From positions 2,616,309 to 2,680,308 of the forward strand of contig JABACO010000001.1 in assembly GCA_013339895.1 (NCBI GenBank): DNA of 64,000 nt, in the 5' to 3' direction. Within the stretch, counting starts at the first letter, position 1; each line of letters starts with the position of its first letter. Source of the DNA: Ephydatia muelleri. Lineage: Eukaryota; Porifera; Demospongiae; Spongillida; Spongillidae. Below the pieces are notes generated by a model that worked only from the letters and a program-made list of their open reading frames with translations, was not told where the DNA came from and did not search any database. The position numbers and the translations under genes are program-made. Shown one piece after another: positions 30,545-40,201 of the stretch.

Positions 30545-32180
30545 TAGTTACTATCCTGGCATGTGGTAACCTCATTGCCCTTTCAAAGGACAAACCTGGT
30601 TCCCCTCCAGATATTTGTCCAATCGCTGTAGGAGAAACATTGAGATGTTTGGTTGGCAAATGCCTGTGTCGGATCACAAAGATGAAGGCATCTGATTTTT
30701 CTCTCCTCACCAATTGGGTGTTGCCTGTCCATATGGGGTTGAGAAGATTGTACATGGGTCATCTGCATTGAAGAGTATGTAAATGACAAGGATTTCGTAG
30801 TGATGAAGATTGACCTACGGAATGCTTTTAATCTTGTTTCTCACCAAGCTCTCCTTGATGAATGCAGGGCACACTTTTCTGAGCTCTTCCAATGGGCAGC
30901 TGGGTGTTATGGTGATCACCCCTTATTGTTGTCTGCCATGGGTACATTGAGATCGAAGTTTGAAGTCCAGCAGGGAGATCCATTAGGACCTTTACTATTT
31001 TGCTTGGTTCTCCATAAGATGGTTACTGCTATTGCAGCAGACTCAATTTGCTCACACAGCTTTCATTCCTGGTACACGGATGATAGGGTCATTACTGGTC
31101 CAAAACAGGCAGCTTTACAGGCACTCAGCATTATTAAACAGCTTGGTCCTCCACTGGGTCTCTTTATCAATACTTCCAAATGTGAATTGTTCAGTATTGG
31201 AAGCCTTAGAGGCTATCCTGATGAGATGAAGAGGTCAAATGCACTGAACTTTGAAATCTTAGGGGCGCCAATTGGAGACCCAATCTTTTGTGCCAAGTCC
31301 ATTGCTTTTTGGCACTGCTAAAAGAAGTAGGTTCGGTTGACTCCCAAGTTGCTCTGTTGTTGCTACACCAATGCGGTGGTTTCTGTCGGATGGTCCATAT
31401 TGCCAGATGCACCCCTCCTTCTGTAGCACTGGAAGGATTGCACTTATTTGATCAGATAGCATGTGCATTGACCCATCTGATTTAGTTGGGCAACAGGCCC
31501 AGCTAAGTCTGAGCAGGGGTGGTCTGGGGCTTCGCAGTGCATCATTACACTCATCAGCAGCATTCATGTCTTCCTTTTCAATGTCGGGCTTTGCTACCAA
31601 CACTAGTCACCATCTTCTCCAATCTTTGGACCACTTTAATGCAAAGGGGGTGGGGATGTTGTTATGCGCCACAATGCCTTGAGGGATGTTTTATCCCAAT
31701 TTTGTCATAGGGCTCGGCTTGGTGGTCAACTTGAGGTAGGCCACGGGTCTGGAGCTGATAGTCCACATAGCCGGCCAGCAGACATCCTGGTGCCCAACTG
31801 GATGATAGGCAAGCCAGCTGCTTTTGACTTAACAGTAGTCTCTCCTCTTAACTCCAACACATTGAATGAAGCGGGAGCTACAGGTGGGTCAGCAGCTCGG
31901 AAAGCTGAAACTTGCAAGCACAACGCCAATTATCACAAGTGCAGATAGCTAGGTTGGGTCTGCATCCCCTTGGCGGTAGAGACCTATGGGTGTTGGGGTG
32001 AAGAAGCGCAGAGCTCAGTTTCCCGCCTTGCAGCCCACCTGGCCTTGCAGTTGCAGTGCAGCAAATCAAAGGCCATCACAAACATTTACCGAGAGACTTA
32101 ACCTGACCTTAGTTCGCTGCAATGCTAGAGCCTTGCTCTCCCACTCAATGTTTCAGCATTCGGAGGACAAGGGCTGAAGC
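30545..32180 (+). mobile_element. RLE-type retrotransposon copy retaining a reverse transcriptase
   Basis: The longest copy by domain content. A pre-RT segment (CPIAVGETLRCLVGKCLC, about 30610) leads into an RT frame (30800-31321) with KIDLRNAFN, QQGDPLGPLLFCLVL and WYTDDRVI, in which YTDD is the catalytic YxDD box. Then come ILGAPIGD, VALLLLHQCGGF, QAQLSLSRGGLGL, GDVVMRHNALRDV (CCHC knuckle lost), RPADILVPNW, AAFDLTVVSPLN and IPLAVETYGCWGEEA. At least four frameshifts or stops break it. The RT to knuckle to RPAD order resembles the RT to CCHC to restriction-like endonuclease order of R2/NeSL-type LINEs. Confidence 0.88.
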
Positions 32181-32284
32181 AGTGTGCATTGGTGTGTGTG
32201 TGGGGTGTTAGGCTGCAATTTAGATTTTGTGGCAGGCTTTTTTTTAGACATTGTCCATGTTTGTGCATATGATGTATATGTATC

Positions 32285-32350
32285 ATTATTGCAGGATATT
32301 ATTATTATTATTATTTATGTTTTTATTTTATTATTATTATTATTATTTAA
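32285..32350. repeat. (ATT)n microsatellite
   Basis: Imperfect ATT/TTA repeats. Similar tracts lie beside most copies of the retroelement (also near 35300, 36060-36120, 50565 and 52365). Confidence 0.9.
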
Positions 32351-32477
32351 ATTGATATTACAAGCAACACTTAAAACACAGCAGCAGTATTACATAATAT
32401 TAGACTAAACACCTAGGAGCTTCATGTATGTACTGCATGTAGGCCTACAGTTCAACTCTAAACCTCACTATTTTTAA

Positions 32478-33022
32478 TTAACTCTTTGAATGCCAAGTGC
32501 GTATATGCATGCATGCACACACAACCATTACTCCATTCATCATGATTTAGATATTGAGTGCAAAAATGTGTTGATTATGATGCATGCAAATGCTTGCGCA
32601 CTTGTAGTAACCTATATACAGTACATGGTAATTATGTTTCCCCTAGAACCCCATTATTCAGATGACCTCACTTGACTCACTAATGCATCGCTTCAATACT
32701 CAGATCAGTGTAGTATATCATACTTGTTCACTCCTCCCCCCACCCCCCCCCCCCCCCCCCTCCACCAACCGTTTGCCAGTTTGTATTATGGGTTATTGCA
32801 ACAAAAGATGCCAGCGGGTTATAATGAGCACACAAAATGTGCTTACCCAGGACCACATACTTGTATGACTATGGGGTTACATGCAAGTCAGTATTGTACT
32901 TCCATGCATCTACAATGGTATTCAAAGTGATTTGATCAACACACATAACACACACTGCATGAATGGTGAGGCAGATAATTGTCGCATGTATGTATATATG
33001 CACTTGGCGTTCAAAGAGTTAA
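32478..33022. mobile_element. piggyBac-type MITE
   Basis: The element is bounded by TTAA on both sides. The left end reads TTAACTCTTTGAATGCCAAG and the right end is its inverted counterpart (CTTGGCGTTCAAAGAGTTAA), with inverted similarity for about 38 bp. A TTAA target and a C(T/C)CTTTG-like terminus fit piggyBac elements. No transposase is encoded, and a C tract at 32739-32760 interrupts the middle. The piggyBac gene at 19635-21853 is a possible but unproven source of activity. Confidence 0.75.
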
Positions 33023-33039
33023 GCACTGCATCTTCTGAA

Positions 33040-33560
33040 CAGGATTGCCCTAGCTACTGACCTCACTAATGAGATATTCAACCGCCCTAAATCTCTGTCA
33101 TGACTTTTGCCTTAGGGCAGTGAAGGAGATTGAGAGGATGGAAGTTAGTCTAGCGAAGGTGTTCTGGGCCTCTTTGCCCCAGTTCCCATAAGATTCCACT
33201 GCCAAAGGAACACATACCCCCCCAGCTCCTGACACTTCGGGTCATTGGAAGAGTGCTTTCGGTACTCTGCTTTGTGAGCTGCAACACCTGCGGAATTACA
33301 CGCGTCATGCAAAGTAGCAGGAGTGAGTGGGGAGGTAACAGTAAACATCGAAGGCTGCTGGTTTTGCCCTTTCCCAAGCATCGACTAGCACATCAGCTGG
33401 ACGGGAATTACTCTGGACTCTCAAAAGGCCTTGAATAACCCCCACTCTTGCATTATTATTATCACCAAACAACAATGTCACCTGGGAGCTCCTGCAGTCC
33501 AAGCATCCTAAAAGTCCTTTACCTTTACCTCCTACAGCTCCTTTGTCAACAAGAACCATA
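33040..33560 (-). mobile_element. RLE-type retrotransposon 3' fragment, minus strand
   Basis: The minus-strand frames contain SRPADVLVDAWERAKPAAFDV (33440-33350), then VTSPLTPATLHDACNSAG and AEYRKHSSNDPKCQELG (33355-33230), with a frameshift between. Opposite in orientation to its neighbours. Confidence 0.8.
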
Positions 33561-34945
33561 TTGCCCCCCCAACTTCAACATCATGGCAGCCCTGCTGTCA
33601 TTCTCAAAGGATACTGCTCAGGCTTACGCATTCAACATCTCATTGAAGCTGCTGAAATACCACTACAATCAGAATCAGGGGTACAGCAGGGTGACCCCTT
33701 GGGGCCCTTGCTCTTTTGCAAAAAAATTGTCTCTGCCATTGACTCTGATAAGGACTGCTCCTCCCTCCTATTTCATAAATGGTATATCAATGATGGTGGT
33801 CCCAAACAGGCAGTTGCTCATGCTTTATCGATCATTGAGGAACTTGGTCCTCCTTTGGTCCTAAAGAATTGGTGATATCATCTTCTGTAGCAAGTTTGTT
33901 GCCCAAAAGCGTGCTGAGACCTTGCATCTGTTAAAGCAGCTAGAAGAGATGGGGTCCTCTGACCCCCAGGTGGCATTGCTCTTATTGAGGCTTTGTGGTA
34001 GCTATTGTTGCGGGGTGCACCTGGCCAGATCTACACCACCCTCCTTGATTTATGAAGGTCTTGCACTGTTTGATGACGATGTGCGTCGCTGTTTTGCAGA
34101 GTGCACCATGGTTGACACGTCTGATATTGCTTGGCGGCAGGCCCAACTGAGTCTTAGTCGAGGAGGAATAGGGCTTCGTTGCCTTTCTCTTCACTCCTCT
34201 GTTGCTTGCATTGCATCTATAATTGCTTCTGGTTATTGTTCAAAGCAAAGCACACATCTACCACATTACATTGATTTGTTCAACAGTTCTGTGTCTTCCG
34301 TTGATGCTCTTACTATTGATACAATATCAATTGCCATCAAGTGGTGGTTAGGCCTTCCCACGAGTCAAGATCAAGTCTGTCCTCAATGCTCATCCCATTC
34401 TCTGGACTGTTTTGGTCATCATGCTCTAACTTGCAGAAAAGGTCCTGATGTGGTTACTCGCCACAATAGAATTAGGGACACCGTTTTTGAGCTCTGTCAG
34501 CTTAGGAGCTCAGCTTGAAGCGAGAAGCAGTCTGGGTCATGATGAAAGACAAACCCAATCGGCTGATATCCTCGTCCCTAACTGGGAGTTGGGACAATCT
34601 GCTGCAGTTGACCTTTCCATCACATCCCCGCTTTGTCATGAAAATATTCAAGTAGCGTGTGTGATGACGAGGTCTGCTGCATTGCGGGCAGAAAAGAAGA
34701 AGCACAACACTAATGATGAGAAATGCAGAGAGTTAGGTTGAGTATCGATCCCTTTGGTGGTAGAATCGTATGGTTGTTGGGGAACCGGAGCACAGAGTTT
34801 CTTTTCTAGACTTTCAGGTCGGCTAGCCTCCAGATTGAGCCAGCCAAAATCCATCACCACTAATCAGTTGTATGGAAGACTGAACCTAAACCTAGTCAGA
34901 GCCGTCTCCCGGGCCATACTCTCCAGATCTTGCATGACAGGTTAA
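33540..34945 (+). mobile_element. RLE-type retrotransposon copy with RT remnant
   Basis: The RT remnant is 33543-33875 with VQQGDPLGPLLFCKK and FHKWYINDG, in which the YxDD box is corrupted. It is followed by 33922-34518 (QVALLLLRLCGSYC, AWRQAQLSLSRGGIGLR, KWWLGLP, CPQCSSH, FGHHALTC, PDVVTRHNRIRD), a frameshift, 34555-34741 (SADILVPNW, AVDLSITSPL), a TGA in place of the expected Trp, and 34754-34945 (ESYGCWGTGAQ, LYGRLNLNLVR). Non-functional. Confidence 0.86.
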
Positions 34946-35324
34946 TCTTTCTGTGCATTTTCTGTGTCTGATGTACATAAATATTAATAATATTCAAAAA
35001 CAACACTAAAAAAAAAAATGTCCAAGGGTAGGTTAGTGGAACTGTAGGTTGATTAGTTGTGTTTGTAAGCAGAACTGTAGATTCATTAAAATAAATAGTA
35101 TAGCAATAATGTGTCTGCATTGTACATGTATGTATTCATGAATATCCTATCTGTCAAATATACGAGTATTATTGTCACATATAGCTAAATATGAATATAA
35201 TAGTATACATACATGATACATGACTATGGAACTAACACAACACGCATTTAACCACTGACCTGCTGAGCCAGGATTGGTGGAGACCTGGCTTATATTTCAA
35301 TAATAATAAATAATAATAATACAT

Positions 35325-35845
35325 AATGACACGGCACAATGCCCTGAGAAGCATGCTCTATACTACCCTTCATCGCGCAGGTTTGTCAGCTCATCTCGAA
35401 GAGGGTAGCAGTTGAAGTATTGAAAAGCCAAAGTCTCGTCCAGCAGATATTTTAGTGGCTAACTGGGACAGAGGCTTTTCTGCTGCTTTTGATGTCTCAG
35501 TGACATCCCCGTTTAATCCTTTACACATTGTAGAAGCGGGCTTATCACCTGGGGCAGCAGCAAAGGCAACAGAGGAACGCAAACATAGGAACAATGACGC
35601 GAAGTGTGAAGAGTTGGGATGGCTGCATTCCAATGGTGGTGGAGTCTTATGGTTGTTGGGGTACAGAGGCGAGGCAGGCTTTGTCGCAGTTGGTCTCACG
35701 ACTGGCTGTTCGAACCAACACTTACAAATCCCAAATGCTGAACAGCCTATATGGTCGTCTTAACCTCACTTTGATTTGGTGCAATGCTAGAGCCATACTC
35801 AGCAGGTCTCACTTTGCTTCTTGTGAGCAAGTTGTTCTGGACGAT
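35325..35845 (+). mobile_element. RLE-type retrotransposon 3' fragment
   Basis: Starts within the RHN region (HNALRSMLYTTLHRAGLSAH), then SRPADILVANWDRG, AAFDVSVTSPFNP and a frameshift before ESYGCWGTEARQAL and YGRLNLTLIWCNARAILSR. Confidence 0.86.
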
Positions 35846-35924
35846 GTTTTTGTCTAGTAACTTTAAGGTGTTTGATTTATTGTGATATATATGATTATAA
35901 TTAATACAATAAATAAAAAGCCCA

Positions 35925-36022
35925 AATCAGTCATTCTTTATGAACTATATGGTCGCTTAAACACATGTCTCGTTCGTTGTGTTGCTACGGCCATATTAAG
36001 TAGGATCCAGTCCTCGTAACTT
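35925..36022 (+). mobile_element. Retrotransposon extreme 3' fragment
   Basis: About 30 codons: ELYGRLNTCLVRCVATAILS followed by a stop. This is only the terminal block of the retroelement protein, so a very short 5'-truncated insertion. Confidence 0.7.
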
Positions 36023-36029
36023 TTTCCTG

Positions 36030-37195
36030 TGTTTATTCTTGGTGTAATTTTGCAACACACTAATAATATTTATTATTATTAAAATAAATAAATAATAATA
36101 ATAATAAATAATTATTATAATACACACCTGAGCCACTTAATATGCAATTTCCGGCAGACCTACCCCATCATCGATAGCTGCACCACTTCTCCATTTGGTT
36201 CGAGAACCACATAGGCATACATTTGTGGCCCTCAAAATGGCAAAAGATAGCAATACAGATGGTGGTAAGTTAGAGGTAAAATTAATGTGTCCAAATTATC
36301 TCTTTTTGTAATGTATTTGGCCATTGAAATTCAATATCCCAGATCTCAAACTCAGCTTGGATGTACAATGATGCAGCGGTCCTTATATTGCCGTTATACC
36401 TGATGAAACAACGAGTACCTTTTGTCTCTATAGACTGGGGGTACAAATAAAGCAACTCCCATGCAGAACAATTTGCAAGACTGTGGTGTCTTTGTGTGCT
36501 TTGTAAGTATATGCATGTGAATGATAATGTTCCCTACTGTGGGACTCAACACATGCTTATATTCAGTTGCAAAATTACTTGTAGAAGGGTTTCCTTGTCT
36601 GCGCACATGATACTTGCATCTTGAACAATAGTTAACTGTGTTTATTCTTTTTAGAAAGGACATGATTTACAAATTTAGATTGCAGATGGCACACCCTTGG
36701 TGTTCTCTGTGTACCATTCTAATAGTATGTGTAACTGAAGCATAATAAATGTTCTCAGACATTAAAGCATGCAGGACAAGCTCCAAAATACAGTAATGCT
36801 GAAACATGCTGAGGATGAGAATGAAAATCCTAATGACGGTGATGTTTCTGATGGTGTGTTGGATCCTAATTGCTGCATCTGATGGTGGTTGTGACAGTAT
36901 TGGGGTGGACTAAGAGATGAGTGATGGTAACGAAGATGATGGCAAATATGATGATAGTGGTGACAAGGATGACGAAGATAGAAAGAGGGACCACAATTTT
37001 CTAGTTCTCAATCAACCAGATACCAAAGACTGTGCACTTAAATGAGGCAAAGATCATTACTTGAGATATCTACGGCCATCATTGAAAAGAAAAATACATA
37101 AGGTAATCACTGAATACAATGCAGAGGTGTACATGTGTATAAATTTGACTGAAAATCGCTCTGAACTTGCTGTTACAATGCTAAAATAAGAGTTC
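36030..37195. other. No firm gene; (ATA)n and acidic patch
   Basis: An (AAT)n tract lies at 36060-36120. A GAT-rich stretch at 36810-36990 would code for an acidic, Asp-rich peptide but is broken by stops. Nothing else recognised. Confidence 0.4.
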
Positions 37196-37199
37196 GAGA

Positions 37200-37385
37200 A
37201 GTTCCAGGTAGTTTAAATGAAGCCCATAAGCACATGGCCAATGATTCCAAATGCAGTGAACTGGGGTGGGTATGTGTCCCCGTGGCGGTTGAGACTTATG
37301 GTAATTAGAGGCAATAAGGCAAACACACATTCTTCACGTCTAGCCACCCGGCCTCAGCTCAATCCAACAGCAGGCTTTTAGTATT
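37200..37385 (+). mobile_element. Retrotransposon 3' fragment
   Basis: Reads NEAHKHMANDSKCSELGWVC then VPVAVETYGN and a stop. This is the ELGWxCxPxAVExYG block of the family with nothing upstream. Confidence 0.7.
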
Positions 37386-37549
37386 TGAAATCTTCAACCT
37401 AGATCTGTACTTATTTAGCACTCAATTCATCAGTTTGCTCGTTCGACTTCACACGTCAGTGCAATTGCCGTGTTGGTGCATTAGAGATTACTGTGCGACT
37501 CTAAATACCTGCGAATAAATAAAAATCGAATTCTCAAAAAGTTGAAAAG

Positions 37550-38374
37550 TAAATTTTGAGGACTGAAAAAGTGGGACGGGTGGTTGGCTTCGGCATGGCC
37601 TGAAAGAGAAAAAAGCGCTCTAAATATGCATAATTGCGGTCGAATAAGGTCTGCATTCTGCTGATAACACCTATGACAGAGTCCACAGCAATTACAGTAG
37701 TTAGGCGGCTGTCACTACGCTAACATGTAGATGGCCCGCTATCCCAGCAAGGTGTACCACAAAAGTAGTGTCCTTTGCGTCCGCAAGATACGCTGGTGTA
37801 TCTGTATCTCTCAGTTTCATCTATATCTACGATGTAAGTATGATGTACTCCTGCTACTCCTGGTCGAACTGGATGGTTTGGTGCATTAGTCCAAAATGCA
37901 ACCTGTCCGTTTCATTTCGGTTCTTGGAGTAATATCTCATGGTCTTGTAGGTCATAGCAAGCTTCTTCAGTCTCGTGAAATGGCCGAGTGAGAAAATTCC
38001 CGCGGCTTGTGTCACCCTAAGAAACTCCTTGGCACTCACGTAACAGCAGCAGGATAAATGGTCTTATAGAAGAAGAGACCGAGTGCGTCTTTAGTGCTCA
38101 TCTTCCACGCTTACTCCACACTCCCCGTCGTACTTACCAATCTGTTGCTGGGTGAACACGCTCCGTTTCAGCACGTTCCTTGATAGTGCCATAAGAAGTG
38201 ACCAAGTTGAACTTTTCGTCTGCAGTGAGCGAAATGCCATTGGTACGCCTGCGCCTAATTACTCGCATATGACTTTCACACTTTTCTAACGCCCACTCAC
38301 GTTCATAATGACGTAAATGACCTACCACCCCTCCCACTTTTTTGGTCCTCAATTTATTCAACTTTTTGATATTT
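37550..38374. mobile_element. Possible 0.8-kb inverted-repeat element
   Basis: Segments at 37550-37602 and 38325-38374 are imperfect inverted repeats (CAAAAAGTTGAA... to ...GTGGGACGGGTGGT and its complement) with a few small indels. Between them is the small spliced minus-strand frame described separately. It could be a short DNA transposon. Confidence 0.4.
37854..38361 (-). CDS. Hypothetical small protein, two exons
   Basis: The first open frame (38134-38361, MNKLRTKKVGG...) ends exactly at a strong donor (GTAAGT at about 38143). An acceptor (GTTACGTGAG) about 100 bp on leads in frame into 37854-38037 (AKEFLRVTQAAGIFSLGHFT...), which would give about 134 aa, basic, with RRRR near residue 36. 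I recognise no domain. The start codon lies inside the inverted repeat at 38325-38374, which suggests a transposon origin. The splice join is my inference. Confidence 0.35.
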
Positions 38375-38648
38375 AATTTATTCGGAGGTATTTAGAGAGC
38401 ACAGTACCGCGTTAACAGATTAATAATCTGATAAGTTTGTTCTAGTTAGTATTGCCTTTGTACGTTCAATTCCAATCTCTTTCGTAACATATAGAAGACA
38501 TGCCTCACAATGTTATCGACACCACATTCTTATTAACGCCCGGAACACTGGATGTGCTCACTCCCAGGGTCGACTGAACATTTAATAACTTGCCATCTTT
38601 AGGAAGAAACATTCAACAAAACGGGTGTGCATTTAAGAACATCAGTTT

Positions 38649-39473
38649 TTATTCTTTAGCTTCCGCCTCCTTCGCGTCTCCTTTACCTCCTCCTCCTCCA
38701 TCCTGTCCTGCCGCTTTCTTCGCGCGCACTCCGGCCAACCGCTGGTTAGCGCGGGCAACCCGCAGCGCCTGGAAGACGCTGTACTTCTTTTCATCGTCCG
38801 TTATGGCTCTTCGCTTCAACACAGCCTTGGGCTGCTTGATGGGAAGTACGGGCCCTCTCAGCTGGGTGGCCAACTTAAGAGTCTCGGCCTTTTTAAAGGA
38901 AGGAAGGAGACAATGGAAGAGTTGATTAACAAAGGCATTGTGCATCATAGCGAGGTAGCTGCATATATAGGACACTCACATCGCTGTCTCCCTTGTGAGG
39001 CTTGCTCAACTTGCGCGGGAAGATTATTAGTTTGGAGCGGTACTCCTTGAGTCTCTGGGCGTTGAGTTGCAGTGACTCTTGAGACTTGTTCCTTCTACGA
39101 TGGTCCACGGCTATGCCGATGGTTTGTGCAAACTTCCTCGATATACCGGCTTCCTATAAAGGAGTGATCGCACATACAAACCGGTATTCAATCTGTACAA
39201 CTTTGGGATTAAACGAATGTGATGTACCTTAAGTTCTGCCAGGGAGAAGCCCTTTCCTGCTCTGACTTTGGTGTTGTACCTGAAGGTAGGGCATCTGACG
39301 ACGGGCCTTAGGAGACCAGCGGCGGGTCTCGGGGCGATCGCGGCGGCCTTTTGGAGACGAGTTCTTCTTCTGCGCTTCTTGCTTGCGGGTTGGTCGAACC
39401 AGGTCCGCACGTAGCGCTTCCAGTGCTTACGGAAGTGTGCATCTGGTAGAGTTCCACGACCATTTGGCGCCAT
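38649..39473 (-). CDS. RPL13: 60S ribosomal protein L13 (eL13)
   Basis: Coding exons 39228-39473, 38980-39153 and 38649-38888 join in frame with GT-AG introns of 74 and 91 bp into about 219 aa, close to the roughly 211 aa of vertebrate RPL13. Diagnostic blocks are [18 protein letters not shown] and [20 protein letters not shown] (exon 1), [19 protein letters not shown] and [16 protein letters not shown] (exon 2), and [14 protein letters not shown] and [14 protein letters not shown] (exon 3). The C-terminal tail is glycine-rich and then acidic-basic ([16 protein letters not shown]), somewhat longer than in vertebrates. It is a structural protein of the large ribosomal subunit. The ATG follows an acceptor (TTTCCTAG, 39483) by nine bases, which places a 5' UTR intron just upstream. 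Confidence 0.95.
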
Positions 39474-39637
39474 GTCTTAACACTAGGAAATAAAATTTAA
39501 AAAACAACAAAAGATCCTGACTTTTGGGGGGGAAATGATGGTCAATGTGCAAAAGAATGCCTATTTCAACCCAGTACTTAGCAAATGGTACACCCTTCCT
39601 CTACCAAACAGACGATTTCAAAGGAATACATACTCAC

Positions 39638-39670
39638 CCTTACGTTGTGGCCGGATTACGTATGGAAAAG
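39638..39670 (-). promoter_or_regulatory. Putative RPL13 5' UTR exon with TOP-like start
   Basis: On the minus strand CTTTTCC at 39670-39664 resembles the terminal oligopyrimidine tract that starts ribosomal protein mRNAs. About 33 nt later comes a donor GTGAGT at 39637. Spliced to the acceptor at 39483 this gives a short non-coding first exon, the usual layout of ribosomal protein genes. The start site is inferred from motif and spacing only. Confidence 0.55.
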
Positions 39671-39699
39671 AACGTCCACGTGTATTGCGCTGCCATTCA

Positions 39700-40200
39700 C
39701 GTGATCTGCTAAACACACGTGGGCGTAGCAGTTTTCGAGAGTACGCCTGGATCTGGGATGCTGAGCTGACTTGCTTTCGAATTTTGTTTGCATTTAGACG
39801 TTTGTAATCAGCAACTTCTGTCAAGAGGTACACAACGGTGTAGAACTTTGCACGCGCTCGTAGATGAGCTTTTACACACTAAAGTGAATGCACCTGCACG
39901 AGTTGTGCTTGTTTTGTTCATTGTTTCATGAGCCGGGAACTCGAACTCGAGGTGTCTGCGCGATATAAGTGCCGTGAAACTGTATCCTTATCCTTTCATA
40001 AGCGTTCCATGCTTTCGAGGAACTACAATTGTCTACATGATATATTGGGGGTACAGTGTATGTGATATCACATAATACAGGTACTAAATCAAACGTGATG
40101 TAAGGTCTGGAGAAATAAAAAAATTATAATACACACTTTGTATTATTAAGTACACAGGCATTAAACAATTAGTCAATTTCACTTATAATTATCTGTTGTC
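39700..40200. other. Intergenic between RPL13 and ALDH1L gene
   Basis: No exon seen. It is the upstream region of RPL13 (minus strand) and the downstream region of the ALDH1L-type gene (minus strand). No canonical TATA box was obvious next to the TOP motif. Confidence 0.4.
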
Positions 40201-40201
40201 T

